Shown: positions 33,363 through 42,617, counted from the first letter of the stretch. The stretch: 64,000 bases of DNA from an uncultured Fodinibius sp. (GCA_913057775.1 CAJXOG010000003.1:124001-188000); one strand, 5' to 3'. Notes: generated by a model from the letters alone, not told the origin. A program made the numbers and translations.

Positions 33363-34373
33363 GTGAAGAAAATAACCATTATTGGTGCCGGTAGTTTTGG
33401 AACGGCGTTATCTATTGTATTGGCTCGGGCTGGAAATAAAGTACAGCTGTGGGCACGCGAAAAAGAAATAGCTTACAGCATTAATAAAAGGCATCGCAAT
33501 CCCGCCTATATTTCTGATGTAACCCTACCGGATTCTATAGAATGTTCAACTGATCCCGAAGAATGCTTTGATGATCCGGAGATGGTTGTTTTTGCAACGC
33601 CATCACATGCCATGCGCAACGTGGCTGCGAATATAAAACCACATCTTAACGGTGATGAAATGGTGGTAAGCGTTGCCAAGGGGATCGAAAATGATACCTT
33701 TATGACGATGTCTCAAGTGTTGAGTGAAGTGCTTGAAGGAACCATTGTTGACGATCATATCGGGGTTTTATCGGGACCAAGTCATGCCGAGGAGGTCAGT
33801 AAATTTAAACCTACAACGGTAGTGGCCAGTGCTAATTCCAAGCGCACCACTCAGATTATACAGGAAACCTTTTTGACCCCGATGTTCCGGGTATATCTCA
33901 ACTATGATATTATCGGCGTTGAAATTGGTGGAGCCGTAAAAAATATTATGGCGATTGCCGCCGGCATTGTCGATGGGGCTGAGCTTGGGGATAATGCAAA
34001 AGCAGCGCTTATGACGCGAGGATTGCATGAAATGAAGCGACTGGGGATGCAGCTGGGGGCTTCGCAGGATACTTTTTCCGGATTGGCCGGCATGGGCGAC
34101 TTGATAGTTACGTGCACCAGTGAGCACAGCCGTAATCGTTTTGTTGGATATAATATTGGTCAGGGAAAGAGTCTGGATGAGGTTATATCAAAAATGAACA
34201 TGGTGGCTGAAGGAGTAAAAACAACGCGCTCAGTTTATGATTGGAGCAATAAACTTGGTATTGAAATGCCGATTACCGGTGCGATATATCGGGTGCTTTT
34301 TGAGCAGGAAGATCCCAAGGATATGCTGTATGACTTGATGACCCGGAATCCCAAAGAGGAAATTGTGATTTAA
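33363..34373 (+). CDS. gpsA: Glycerol-3-phosphate dehydrogenase [NAD(P)+]
   Basis: 336 residues beginning with GTG at 33363 (KKITIIGAGSFGTALSIVLA). It reduces dihydroxyacetone phosphate to glycerol-3-phosphate. Family features are the Rossmann GAGSFGTA, FATPSHAMRNV, VAKGIEND, LSGPSHAEEV, the catalytic lysine in EIGGAVKNIMAIAAGI, and SGLAGMGDLIVTCTS with EHSRNRFVGYNIGQG. It is complete. Five bases after plsY, in the same operon. Confidence 0.97.
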   Translation: MKKITIIGAGSFGTALSIVLARAGNKVQLWAREKEIAYSINKRHRNPAYISDVTLPDSIECSTDPEECFDDPEMVVFATPSHAMRNVAANIKPHLNGDEMVVSVAKGIENDTFMTMSQVLSEVLEGTIVDDHIGVLSGPSHAEEVSKFKPTTVVASANSKRTTQIIQETFLTPMFRVYLNYDIIGVEIGGAVKNIMAIAAGIVDGAELGDNAKAALMTRGLHEMKRLGMQLGASQDTFSGLAGMGDLIVTCTSEHSRNRFVGYNIGQGKSLDEVISKMNMVAEGVKTTRSVYDWSNKLGIEMPITGAIYRVLFEQEDPKDMLYDLMTRNPKEEIVI

Positions 34374-34412
34374 AGTGCAAAAGGATAGAATGGTATAAGT
34401 TCGGGAAGTTCA

Positions 34413-34442
34413 TTTGAACTTAATATTTTGTTCTTATCTTCG
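34413..34442 (+). promoter_or_regulatory. Candidate Bacteroidota-type promoter
   Basis: TTTG at 34413-34416 and TATCTTCG at 34435-34442 are separated by 18 bases. This is close to the Bacteroidota consensus TTTG-N19-TAnnTTTG, and would start transcription about 15 to 20 bases before the AlbA_2-domain gene. Motif match only. Confidence 0.45.
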
Positions 34443-34468
34443 TTTGTACTAAAAAAGATTGAGTGGCT

Positions 34469-35152
34469 ATGTATTCTCAAAATCACAGCACGGCCTCGCT
34501 TTCTGAGATGGATTACCTTGATGTGAAGAATCTTGCTCAGACGGGTGAAGGAATGTATCTGGAATTTAAGCGAACAATCCCATCAGCCTATAAAATTGCA
34601 CGAGAAATTGCCGCTTTTGCTAACACCAAAGGGGGAACCCTGCTTATTGGTGTGGATGATGACAAGTCGCTCGTGGGCGTAATGGGATATCAGGAAGAAG
34701 AATTTTTACTTGATAAAGCTGCTAAAAAGCTATGCAAGCCTGCTGTGGATATCAAAATTGAGATCGTGCACTTTGGTGATCGCGATCTTCTGGTAATCAA
34801 AGTGCCGGAAGTAATTGATAAACCGGTATATGTGAAAGGGGATGATGAACAGATCGTGTTTATGCGCGAGAAGGATCAGAACAAGGTAGCCAGCAAGGAA
34901 CTTATTGAGATTATAAAGAAGCGAAATTCGGATGAAGGGGTAACCTTTGAATATGGTCCCGATGAGCAAAAACTGTTTCGTTACTTGAATGAATATGGTG
35001 AAATAACCGTTAAAAAATTTGCACACATTGTGGATATTCCCCGGGAAAAAGCTTCCGCAACTTTGGTGAACCTGGTTGCAGCCGAAATATTAAATTTGAC
35101 CCGGAAGGATAACACAGATTATTTTACGTATTCACAGAAAAGTGAAGGTTAA
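34469..35152 (+). CDS. AlbA_2 (Schlafen-type) domain protein with C-terminal winged helix
   Basis: 227 residues from ATG 34469 (GTG 34463 also possible). The N-terminal half is an AlbA_2/Schlafen domain: EGMYLEFKRTIPSAYKIARE, then IAAFANTKGGTLLIGVDDDKSLVGV, the usual 'E-F-K-x-n-x-x-x-i-x-x-e-I-x-A-f-A-N-x-x-G-G-x-l-i-i-G-v-x-d'. The C-terminus (about 160-225) resembles a winged helix (YLNEYGEITVKKFAHIVDIP). Such proteins are often called ATP-binding transcription regulators, but their action is mostly unknown. Located between gpsA and the Fe-S carrier gene; the stop is 18 bp before the latter, so the two may be co-transcribed. Confidence 0.82.
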   Translation: MYSQNHSTASLSEMDYLDVKNLAQTGEGMYLEFKRTIPSAYKIAREIAAFANTKGGTLLIGVDDDKSLVGVMGYQEEEFLLDKAAKKLCKPAVDIKIEIVHFGDRDLLVIKVPEVIDKPVYVKGDDEQIVFMREKDQNKVASKELIEIIKKRNSDEGVTFEYGPDEQKLFRYLNEYGEITVKKFAHIVDIPREKASATLVNLVAAEILNLTRKDNTDYFTYSQKSEG

Positions 35153-35170
35153 TTTTTAAGTATTGTTATA

Positions 35171-35635
35171 ATGCCTGCAGAACCGGAAGATAATTTAGAT
35201 AGTGTCATCGCTGATCTTGTTGACGAGGATGAAGATGAGAGTACTGAACAGAATGGTGCTTCTCCATTGGAAGAAATGCAGGCGTCTGCTGAGGTAGAGT
35301 TCAGTGGTCCTGCTGTACAACTTACCGAGCGGGCCGCTGATCAGGTTCGTCATATTCGGGAGGATGAAGACCTGGACGACGATCTCTGCTTACGTGTTGC
35401 AGTAGAGGGAGGTGGTTGTTCGGGATTGAGCTATAAACTTGGCTTTGATTATGAATCTGAAGAGGATGAAGTGATCATCAGCGAGGGCATTAAGATTATC
35501 GTTGATCCCAAACACATGATGTATCTGAAAGGCATTTCAGTGGATTATCCCGATGGTTTGGATGCCCGGGGCTTCACCTTTGATAATCCCAATGCCAGCG
35601 AAACCTGTGGTTGTGGTTCTTCTTTTGCCACCTGA
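35171..35635 (+). CDS. erpA: A-type Fe-S cluster carrier with acidic N-terminal extension
   Basis: 154 residues; canonical ErpA/IscA carriers have about 107-115. The conserved core starts at about residue 47 (PAVQLTERAADQV) and has the three cluster cysteines Cys83 (GGGCSGLSY), Cys146 and Cys148 (ETCGCGSSF). The first 45 residues are strongly acidic and Ser/Glu rich with no known motif. The protein delivers Fe-S clusters to target enzymes; lipA in the same region needs two clusters. I use the name ErpA for the family; it could equally be IscA/SufA. Confidence 0.88.
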   Translation: MPAEPEDNLDSVIADLVDEDEDESTEQNGASPLEEMQASAEVEFSGPAVQLTERAADQVRHIREDEDLDDDLCLRVAVEGGGCSGLSYKLGFDYESEEDEVIISEGIKIIVDPKHMMYLKGISVDYPDGLDARGFTFDNPNASETCGCGSSFAT

Positions 35636-35697
35636 TTACTTGAACTAGTAGGGCATTTCGGGATAATTCTTGTGTCCTCCGAGACTTGGTTCAGGAT

Positions 35698-36834
35698 CTA
35701 TTCCCCATCTTTTCCATATTTCTCCATTATTTTAAGTACCTCATCTACCGGCAGTTCCTCAACGGTATGTCCATCTCTGCCTGTCATCGTTTCGGCATGA
35801 AATAGTGAGTTGATAATAGCCTCCTCAGTAGCTTCATTAACTGCCATAAAGAGCGGTGACATGGCGCTGTTGCGAAGTACATCTTGCTTTTTAAAGTCTT
35901 GGTCTGACCGATAAGGTACGCGGACTGATTCAGCTGTTGAAAAAGCAATGACATAGTCGCCACTTCCGTTAGAGGCAATGCCGCCCGTTTTTCCCAGGCC
36001 CAGCATTGCGCGTTTGGCCAGCCGTTTTAAATTGCGCGCATCCAGCGGAGCGTCAGTGGCAACGATAATCATGCAGGAACCATTGGGCGTTTTATTCAGT
36101 TCGTCGCTCAAATAGTATTGGTCGACCTCTTTCCCGATAGGGACGCCCGCAATTTGCAGTACGCCTCCAAAGTTGGATTGAACAAGGGCTCCTACCGAAT
36201 ATCCGCCTAAATCTTCTGGCAGCTTCCGAGAAGAGGTACCAATTCCACCTTTAAATCCAAATGCAATAGTTCCGGTTCCGGCTCCCACATTACCCTGTTC
36301 AACTTCCCCTGACTTTGCATTATCAATAGCATCGAGGACATTACTTTTGGATATATGTCGCCCGCGGATATCATTTAAATAGCCGTCGTTGGTTTCACCC
36401 ACAACGGAATTTACAGAATAGACATTATCATTTTCTGAAAAACTGAATGTATAGTCTATGAGTGCATCAGCGGCTGTAGGTACGCTCAACGTATTCGTTA
36501 AAATAACGGGTGTTTCCAGATTGCCAAGCTCCTCGATTTGGGTGGAACCGGCTAGCTTCCCAAATCCATTGCCAACATACACCGCAGCCGGCACTTTTTG
36601 CTGAAAAATGTTTCCGCCATGAGGAAGGATAGCTGTAACTCCGGTTCGGATATTATTGCCTTCAATGATTGTTTGATGCCCCACTCGAACACCTTGTACA
36701 TCAGTGATCGCATTGTGTTCACCCGGCTGCAGCACACCAATTTCAATTCCATAATCTCGAATATTTTGATCTTGAGCCGAAAGGGTTATTGGTGCTAAAA
36801 TCAGTACAAAAAGAAGCAGGTATAGATATTTCAT
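35698..36834 (-). CDS. P1 family peptidase (DmpA/BapA-like aminopeptidase), secreted
   Basis: 378 residues from ATG 36834, which puts the signal peptide MKYLYLLLFVLILAPITLSA at the N-terminus; an earlier ATG at 36861 adds nine residues. Family blocks: GVLQPGEHNAITDVQGVRVGH, GVTAILPHGG, GFGKLAGSTQIEELG, VGAGTGTIAFGFKGGIGTSS, and the nucleophile serine in NGSCMIIVATDAPLD, the self-cleavage point (Gly-Ser) of DmpA. In the family the precursor is autocleaved into two chains and releases N-terminal beta- or D/L-amino acids. Here it is exported, probably periplasmic. Single gene, ending about 72 bp before Ndh? No: Ndh lies upstream on the same strand, with its stop 72 bp before this start. Confidence 0.9.
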   Translation of the reverse strand: MKYLYLLLFVLILAPITLSAQDQNIRDYGIEIGVLQPGEHNAITDVQGVRVGHQTIIEGNNIRTGVTAILPHGGNIFQQKVPAAVYVGNGFGKLAGSTQIEELGNLETPVILTNTLSVPTAADALIDYTFSFSENDNVYSVNSVVGETNDGYLNDIRGRHISKSNVLDAIDNAKSGEVEQGNVGAGTGTIAFGFKGGIGTSSRKLPEDLGGYSVGALVQSNFGGVLQIAGVPIGKEVDQYYLSDELNKTPNGSCMIIVATDAPLDARNLKRLAKRAMLGLGKTGGIASNGSGDYVIAFSTAESVRVPYRSDQDFKKQDVLRNSAMSPLFMAVNEATEEAIINSLFHAETMTGRDGHTVEELPVDEVLKIMEKYGKDGE

Positions 36835-36906
36835 AGGACTAAAATTAGTTTTGGATCGCACTTAAATTGGAGATAGGAGAGGGAAGTTGCAAAGGCAATC
36901 AGCTTT

Positions 36907-38172
36907 TTAGCTATTCTCATTTTCACTAAAACGATCAGTAATAAGGCGAACGCCACGCTTAAAGGTGAAGTAGTGCCACATCCATTCAACAAAAACGCGA
37001 AAGCGATTGCGAAAGCCAATCAAAAAGAAAATGTGAACAACTGACCAAAGTATCCATGCAAAAAAGCCGCTGAATTTGAACCCTCGAATATCGGCAACTG
37101 CTTTGGCCCGTCCGATTGTTGCCATAGTGCCTTTGTCCACATAATGGAAATCTTCCCGCTCTTCTTCGTTAATTTCATTCTGAATCATTTTTCCTAGAAA
37201 TTCTCCTTGCTGGATGGCAACAGGAGCCAGGGCCGGTAATGGATTTCCAGCGTCGTCTTCTTTATGAGCCGCATCCCCAATGACAAAAATGTCATCGTGA
37301 TCAGGAATCGAAAGGTCATTCTCGACAAAAACCCGGCCCGTACGATCTTGTTTGGTTTCGAGAGATGACAACAGAGGCGATGCCGCTACACCTGCTGCCC
37401 AGATGATGTTGGGCGTATCGATAGCGCCTTCCGAAAATGAAACTTCACCCTGGCTAATGCCGGTGACAGGCGTATCCGTTAGCACACGAACACCCATATC
37501 TTCTAAGGATTCGCGTGCACGTTCGGATAGTGAATCAGGATAGCCATTTAAAATCTTGGGTGCTGCTTCGACCAGGAAAATACGGGTCTCATTTTTGCTG
37601 AATGTATTATAGTCGCGCATCATGTTACGCTTGGCAATTTCACCGATAGCACCGGCCATTTCGACGCCGGTTGGCCCACCTCCAATAACTACAAAGGTCA
37701 GATAGGGTTCGCGCAGTTTGGGATCTTCCAGCTGTTCAGCTTTTTCGAGGGAGAGTAAAATGCGTTCACGAATTTGGAGGGCATCACCTACCGATTTAAG
37801 TCCGGGAGCGTGTTGCTTCCAGTCATCATTACCAAAGTAATTGTATTGCGCTCCGGGGGCAAGTACCAGGTAGTCAAAGTTGATTTGCCGGCCACTTTCT
37901 AAAGAAACGATTTTTTCGGTTTTATCAACGCCGGTAACTTTACCGAGCAACACTTTTAAACCTTTTCGCTGTCCCAAGATAGCACGAATGGGAATAGCAA
38001 TGTCTCCCGGTGAAAGAGCGGCTGTAGCAACCTGATAAAGCAACGGCTGGAAAAGGTGATGGTTGTTTTTGTCGATAATAGTAATATCGACATCAGCTTT
38101 TTTAAGTTTTTTTGCAACGGAAATGCCGCCAAATCCACCCCCGACAATTACAACATGTTTTCGATCTGACAT
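36907..38172 (-). CDS. ndh: Type II NADH:quinone oxidoreductase (NDH-2) family
   Basis: 421 residues. NDH-2 is a peripheral flavoprotein that passes electrons from NADH to the quinone pool without pumping. The N-terminal FAD site is VVIVGGGFGGISVAKKL, followed by the quinone-site HHLFQPLLYQVATAAL (with the AQxxE-type later motif LAPVAIQQGEFLGK); the NAD site is FVVIGGGPTGVEMAGAI and the second FAD site FVIGDAAH. The C-terminal 80 residues hold the amphipathic membrane-binding helix (FFAWILWSVVHIFFLIGF). All catalytic features are complete. The upstream hslO gene ends 21 bp before this start. Confidence 0.95.
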   Translation of the reverse strand: MSDRKHVVIVGGGFGGISVAKKLKKADVDITIIDKNNHHLFQPLLYQVATAALSPGDIAIPIRAILGQRKGLKVLLGKVTGVDKTEKIVSLESGRQINFDYLVLAPGAQYNYFGNDDWKQHAPGLKSVGDALQIRERILLSLEKAEQLEDPKLREPYLTFVVIGGGPTGVEMAGAIGEIAKRNMMRDYNTFSKNETRIFLVEAAPKILNGYPDSLSERARESLEDMGVRVLTDTPVTGISQGEVSFSEGAIDTPNIIWAAGVAASPLLSSLETKQDRTGRVFVENDLSIPDHDDIFVIGDAAHKEDDAGNPLPALAPVAIQQGEFLGKMIQNEINEEEREDFHYVDKGTMATIGRAKAVADIRGFKFSGFFAWILWSVVHIFFLIGFRNRFRVFVEWMWHYFTFKRGVRLITDRFSENENS

Positions 38173-38192
38173 TCCATACCTCAGAAATCTTA

Positions 38193-39095
38193 TCAGTTCA
38201 TCTTTGCCTTGGTCTCCATCAACAATTCTTCAATTTCATCTTTCCTGATATTATAATGTTCGTTGCAATAGTGACATACGAGCTCTTGTCCCTCGTCGCT
38301 AATCTCTTTCAAATCTTCGTAGCCAAGCATGGCGAGGGCATCTTTAAAGCGTTTACGGGTACAGCGACAGAAAAAGTCGACCGGCTGACGATCGAGTTCT
38401 TTTACCTCAAGGGGATCCATTGCCTTTTCCATGATGTCATCAATATAGAGATCGTTGGCAAGCATCTGGCTGATAGAATCGAATTGCAGCATTTTTTCTT
38501 GCAGCTGATCGATCACACCCTCCGGTGCATCCGGCATGCGTTGGATCATCAATCCACCTGCTTCAGTGACTTCCCCATTTTCGTCAATCCCAACATCCAG
38601 CAAAATGGCCGAGGGTATTTGTTCGGACTGCACCATATAGTAGGCCAGGTCATCAGTGATGTTACCATTGATGAGTTCAATACTGCTGTTCCGCGGTTCT
38701 GCTTCGTTGTATAGGGTTTTGCTGACCGTCATTACGCCCACACCTAATCCATCGCCAATGTTGGTATCACCATTATAATTGATTTCCGCCTCAGGATTTT
38801 GAACGTATCCGCGAACTTCGCCTACACGATTAGCTTCGGCTACAAGCAGTTTTACGGGACCTTGTCCCTCGACTCGCATTTTAATACGTTCTTCACCCTT
38901 TAATTCTGATGCCATAAGCATAGTACCGGTAAGAGCGCGCCCGAGCAAAACAGTATTTAGCAAAGACAACCCATGTTTTTTACGGGCTGCTTTAACCAAA
39001 TCAGTAGTTTTAACTACAGATATTTTAAGGGTTCCGTCTTTTGCGATGCCTTTTATAAGGCGATCTTTCTGTAAAAAATCTTCTTTTGAAATCAT
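38193..39095 (-). CDS. hslO: Redox-regulated chaperone Hsp33
   Basis: 300 residues. Hsp33 becomes an active holdase when oxidised. The zinc-thiol switch has the family cysteines Cys243 and Cys245 (FFCRCTRKRF) and Cys274 and Cys277 (LVCHYCNEHY), the C-x-C + C-x2-C arrangement. Core blocks are LLGRALTGTMLMASELKGEERI, GGLMIQRMPDAP and FDSISQMLAND. It is followed 21 bp later by ndh, an interesting pairing because Hsp33 responds to oxidative stress; whether they are co-transcribed has to be inferred from spacing. Confidence 0.97.
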   Translation of the reverse strand: MISKEDFLQKDRLIKGIAKDGTLKISVVKTTDLVKAARKKHGLSLLNTVLLGRALTGTMLMASELKGEERIKMRVEGQGPVKLLVAEANRVGEVRGYVQNPEAEINYNGDTNIGDGLGVGVMTVSKTLYNEAEPRNSSIELINGNITDDLAYYMVQSEQIPSAILLDVGIDENGEVTEAGGLMIQRMPDAPEGVIDQLQEKMLQFDSISQMLANDLYIDDIMEKAMDPLEVKELDRQPVDFFCRCTRKRFKDALAMLGYEDLKEISDEGQELVCHYCNEHYNIRKDEIEELLMETKAKMN

Positions 39096-39133
39096 AACCG
39101 TCTAAATTTTTACCTGATTGATCAAGGTATAAC

Positions 39134-39165
39134 AAAAAAGGCGGCCCAAAAATTTGAGCCGCCTT
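39134..39165 (-). terminator. Rho-independent terminator after the leucine-type dehydrogenase
   Basis: AAGGCGGC at 39138-39145 pairs with GCCGCCTT at 39158-39165 around a 12-base loop, and on the minus strand is followed directly by TTTTTT (39134-39139). It lies 24 bp after the stop at 39190 and before hslO. Confidence 0.9.
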
Positions 39166-39189
39166 AATATACGATTTTAAATATTGGTT

Positions 39190-40362
39190 CTACAGGTTGG
39201 CATGTTTATAAAGATCGCCAATGTGACCTGTAAAGCTACTCTGCGACGTATATATATTGTGGATTTTGCCCACATTGTCCATACGCTGTTCGGCAAGGAT
39301 ATTTGAAGCAGTAAAGGTAGGGGTATCGTTTTCTTCAGAATAATTCAGGATATCCAGAATGGTATCATAAATTTTTTCAGCTTGTCCTTCTGCACGTTCC
39401 TCATTATATCCTTCCAGTTCGCTGGCAACGTTGATAAGGCCACCAGCATTGATTACATAATCGGGAGCATACAGGATACCTTTATCCAACAACATCTGCC
39501 CGTGCTTATCTTCCTCATCAAGTACGTTATTTGCTGCACCGGCAATAATATCACAGTTGAACTGATCCATGGTATCGTCGTTAATAATACCGCCAAGGGC
39601 ACAGGGACTAAAGATATCAACATCCAGTCCGTAAATATCATCGGGATCAACAACTTCGGCGCCAACTTTTTCGGCTAGATCATTAACTTTATCCTCATAA
39701 ATATCACAGATAAATAGTTCAGCTCCTTCTTTTTCCAGAAATTCAGCAAGGTAAGAGCTGACGTGCCCAGCGCCCTGAATAGAAATACGCTTTCCTTCCA
39801 GGGAATCAGATCCGTAAGCTTTTTTGGCGCAGGCTTTCATTCCTTGATATACACCGTAAGCGGTAACCGGAGATGGATCACCGCTGCCACCAATTGCTTT
39901 TGGTAAACCGGTTACATACTTGGTTTCCATGCGAACCCATTCCATTGCTTGAACATCCGTTCCTACATCTTCAGCAGTAATATAACGTCCACCGAGGCTG
40001 TCAACATACCGACCAAAAGCACGAAATAGGGCTTCGTTTTTTTCTTTACGGGGATCTCCAATAATTACAGCTTTACCGCCACCTAAGTTAAGACCGGAAA
40101 TAGCTGCTTTATAAGTCATTCCACGAGAAAGGCGAAGCACGTCCCGAATGGCTTCCTGTTCATTATTATAGGGCCACATCCGCACGCCACCCAATGCAGG
40201 ACCCAAGGTCGTATCGTGAACGGCGATAATGGCTTTGAGCCCCATCGTAGGTTCAGAGCATACTACAATTTGTTCGTGATCATAGCTTTGCAGCTTATCG
40301 AACAGCGGAAAATCTTCGCTTAGGTCGGTAGCTGTATTTTTTTCTAAAGTTGTTGATTCCAT
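39190..40362 (-). CDS. Leucine/valine/phenylalanine-type dehydrogenase
   Basis: 390 residues from ATG 40362 (MESTTLEKNT); an upstream in-frame codon at 40398 would add 12 residues of unlikely sequence. It reversibly deaminates a branched-chain (or aromatic) amino acid to its 2-oxo acid with NAD+. Family segments: GPALGGVRMWPYNNEQEAIRD, MTYKAAISGLNLGGGKAVI with the catalytic lysine, the Rossmann motif QGAGHVSSYLAEFL and CALGGIINDDT with NNVLDEE. The exact substrate cannot be read from the sequence; glutamate dehydrogenases differ in length. It is a single transcript with terminator at 39134. Confidence 0.93.
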   Translation of the reverse strand: MESTTLEKNTATDLSEDFPLFDKLQSYDHEQIVVCSEPTMGLKAIIAVHDTTLGPALGGVRMWPYNNEQEAIRDVLRLSRGMTYKAAISGLNLGGGKAVIIGDPRKEKNEALFRAFGRYVDSLGGRYITAEDVGTDVQAMEWVRMETKYVTGLPKAIGGSGDPSPVTAYGVYQGMKACAKKAYGSDSLEGKRISIQGAGHVSSYLAEFLEKEGAELFICDIYEDKVNDLAEKVGAEVVDPDDIYGLDVDIFSPCALGGIINDDTMDQFNCDIIAGAANNVLDEEDKHGQMLLDKGILYAPDYVINAGGLINVASELEGYNEERAEGQAEKIYDTILDILNYSEENDTPTFTASNILAEQRMDNVGKIHNIYTSQSSFTGHIGDLYKHANL

Positions 40363-40754
40363 GATTATATGGTTTAAATCATTAAAACTATTGTTCAAAA
40401 AAATCAGTCATTTTTCAAAAACCCCGACAGCACAAAATTCTCGTTTGCCAAAAAACTTGTCGAATTACCACAGTGGATTATATGTAAACAATGAAGTCTG
40501 AATAGTCGGTTTAACCAAAGTATGGGAAGGTACAAAAAATGGCGCAAATTTAGTAGTATTTTGAGGTTGATCAGGGTATCCGGTAGTTAAAATTAAGTTG
40601 GAATGTGCTTAGTTTTCATGATGAATTTTATTCCGGATATTGTATTTTAAATAATAATCATTGAGAACCCCTGCCTTTTATGGCCGGGCAGTATGGCTAT
40701 CAGGTTTGACCGCCGGTACGCTGTTTATGACAAAAAAGAAAAAAACAGATAACT
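40363..40754. other. Intergenic region between divergent dehydrogenase and recJ
   Basis: 392 bases. It separates the dehydrogenase (minus) from recJ (plus) and should hold both promoters. Frames inside it (for example at 40661-40870) overlap recJ out of frame and lack ribosome-binding sites. I see no RNA motif or long repeat; no promoter is named because none fits well. Confidence 0.45.
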
Positions 40755-42464
40755 ATGTCTTTTCGCTGGGTTTTTACTACGCCAGAGAACGAAGAAGCTG
40801 TATCCGATTTACAAGATCAGTTGGGAGTTCCCCCCAAAATAGCCCGCCTTCTTGTACTGCGGGGTATTGATACTTATGATAAAGCCGAATCGTTTTTCCG
40901 TTCCGATTTGAGTCAGCTCCATGATCCTTTTTTAATGAAGGATATGGATAAGGCGACAACCCGATTGGCAGAGGCGATTCGCAATGGAGAGCGAATCCTT
41001 ATCTATGGGGATTATGATGTGGACGGAACCACTTCCACCGCCATTTTATATATTTTTCTTGAAGAGTTTGGTGTTGATGTGGATTTCTATATCCCTCACC
41101 GTTTTAAGGAGGGGTACGGCATTAATCAGGAGGGAATACAGTATGCTATTGATACCAATACGGATCTGATCGTATCGGTGGATTGCGGAATTACGGCGGT
41201 TAAGGAAACGGAGCAGGCCAAGGAGCAAGGTATTGATGTTATCATTTGTGATCACCATAACGTAGGTGATACCATTCCAGATGCAGTGGGAGTGCTCGAT
41301 CCCAAGCGAAGCGACTGTAATTATCCTTTTAAAGGGCTTTCGGGAGCAGGCGTTGGTTTTAAGCTGATCCAGGGCACCATAAAAAAACTTGGCTTGGCAG
41401 ATCGCATTGCCTTTAAGCTATTGGATCTGGTAGCTATTTCTATTGCTTCGGATATTGTACCTATCGAAGATGAAAATCGAATTTTGATGCGCGAAGGACT
41501 TAGGCGAATTAATTCCGAACCCCGGATAGGTGTTAAAGCATTACTGGATCTTATAAATCTAAGTATCGGATCCATAACAACGTCTAATATTGTATTCTCT
41601 ATAGGTCCGCGTATCAATGCTGCCGGACGCATGGGAGATGCCACGAAAGCTGTTAAGCTTCTTATTTCTGATACGCCCGTGGAAGCAAAGTCCAGAGCCC
41701 ATGAACTGGAAAGTATTAATGTAGCACGCCGTGATAAAGACTCAGAAACCATGGAGGAGGCTAAGGCCATGGTGGATAAAAATTACAACTTGGATAAAAT
41801 TTCGTCGATGGTGCTGCACCATCCCGATTGGCATTTGGGCGTGATCGGAATAGTGGCTTCTCGGTTGGTAGATACCTATGGTCGTCCTGCTGTAATGCTA
41901 AGTACGGTGGATGGCAAAATTAAGGGATCGGCACGAAGTATTGATGGCTTCAATATTTACGAGGCTTTCAAGGAATGTGAAGATCTACTAGAGCAGTTTG
42001 GGGGACACGAATATGCTGCGGGCTTAACGATCGCCAAAGAAAATCTCGAAGAGTTTCGGCAACGTATTAATAATATCGCTGCGGAACGACTGTCTGATGA
42101 GGATTTTAAGCCTGAATTGAAAATTGATTGCGCACTCGATCTCAGTGATGTGAATATGCGCTTTTGGAAACTTTTAAGCCAGTTTGAGCCATTTGGCCCC
42201 GGGAATCTGCGTCCTATTTTTGTCAGCCGCGATGTGGAAGTGGTAGGGGTGCCTACGATTGTGGGTAAGGGACATCTTAAGATGAAGGTCAAGCAAAATG
42301 GGTCCGGTGCTTTTGATGTCATTGGATTTAATATGCACGAATACCTGCCGGTAATCCGAAATGGAGATGAAAACCAGCTAAATATTGCCTACTCGCTGGA
42401 GGAAAATGAATGGAATGGGCGACGCACGCTGCAGATCCGTTTACGGGATGTTGAAGTAGAGTAA
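40755..42464 (+). CDS. recJ: Single-stranded-DNA-specific 5'-3' exonuclease RecJ
   Basis: 569 residues, normal for RecJ, which trims 5' ssDNA ends in recombination and repair. DHH-family motifs: GDYDVDGTTSTAI (85-97, motif I), VSVDCGITA (motif II), CDHHNVGDTIPDAVGVLDPKR (motif III) and LSGAGVGFKL (motif IV); the DHHA1 domain follows with GRPAVML, KGSARSIDGFN and QFGGHEYAAGLTI. The C-terminal OB fold (about 455-569) is present (QFEPFGPGNLRPIF). Complete and apparently active. Single gene, with tRNA-Phe following. Confidence 0.97.
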   Translation: MSFRWVFTTPENEEAVSDLQDQLGVPPKIARLLVLRGIDTYDKAESFFRSDLSQLHDPFLMKDMDKATTRLAEAIRNGERILIYGDYDVDGTTSTAILYIFLEEFGVDVDFYIPHRFKEGYGINQEGIQYAIDTNTDLIVSVDCGITAVKETEQAKEQGIDVIICDHHNVGDTIPDAVGVLDPKRSDCNYPFKGLSGAGVGFKLIQGTIKKLGLADRIAFKLLDLVAISIASDIVPIEDENRILMREGLRRINSEPRIGVKALLDLINLSIGSITTSNIVFSIGPRINAAGRMGDATKAVKLLISDTPVEAKSRAHELESINVARRDKDSETMEEAKAMVDKNYNLDKISSMVLHHPDWHLGVIGIVASRLVDTYGRPAVMLSTVDGKIKGSARSIDGFNIYEAFKECEDLLEQFGGHEYAAGLTIAKENLEEFRQRINNIAAERLSDEDFKPELKIDCALDLSDVNMRFWKLLSQFEPFGPGNLRPIFVSRDVEVVGVPTIVGKGHLKMKVKQNGSGAFDVIGFNMHEYLPVIRNGDENQLNIAYSLEENEWNGRRTLQIRLRDVEVE

Positions 42465-42541
42465 GATTCGGCAGAAAATCCGGCATATCCTCTTTGTATA
42501 AAGTTCAAAAGATTTTATATTTGGCAACTCTTATTCGAGTT

Positions 42542-42614
42542 GGGACTGTAGCTCAGTAGGTAGAGCACGCGACTGAAAATCGCGGTGTCGGCGGTTCGAT
42601 TCCGCCCGGTCCCA
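42542..42614 (+). tRNA. tRNA-Phe (anticodon GAA)
   Basis: 73 bases. The acceptor pairs GGGACTG with CGGTCCC (one G.U), the D arm GCTC/GAGC, anticodon stem CGCGA/TCGCG with loop CTGAAAA holding GAA, a 5-base variable loop, and T arm GGCGG/CCGCC with TTCGATT loop. The discriminator is A. CCA is not encoded; the sequence continues CGC, so CCA must be added after transcription. Confidence 0.97.
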
Positions 42615-42617
42615 CGC

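Noticed and set aside
41321-41770. 149-codon minus-strand frame inside recJ
   Set aside because: Shadow of recJ motifs III and IV.
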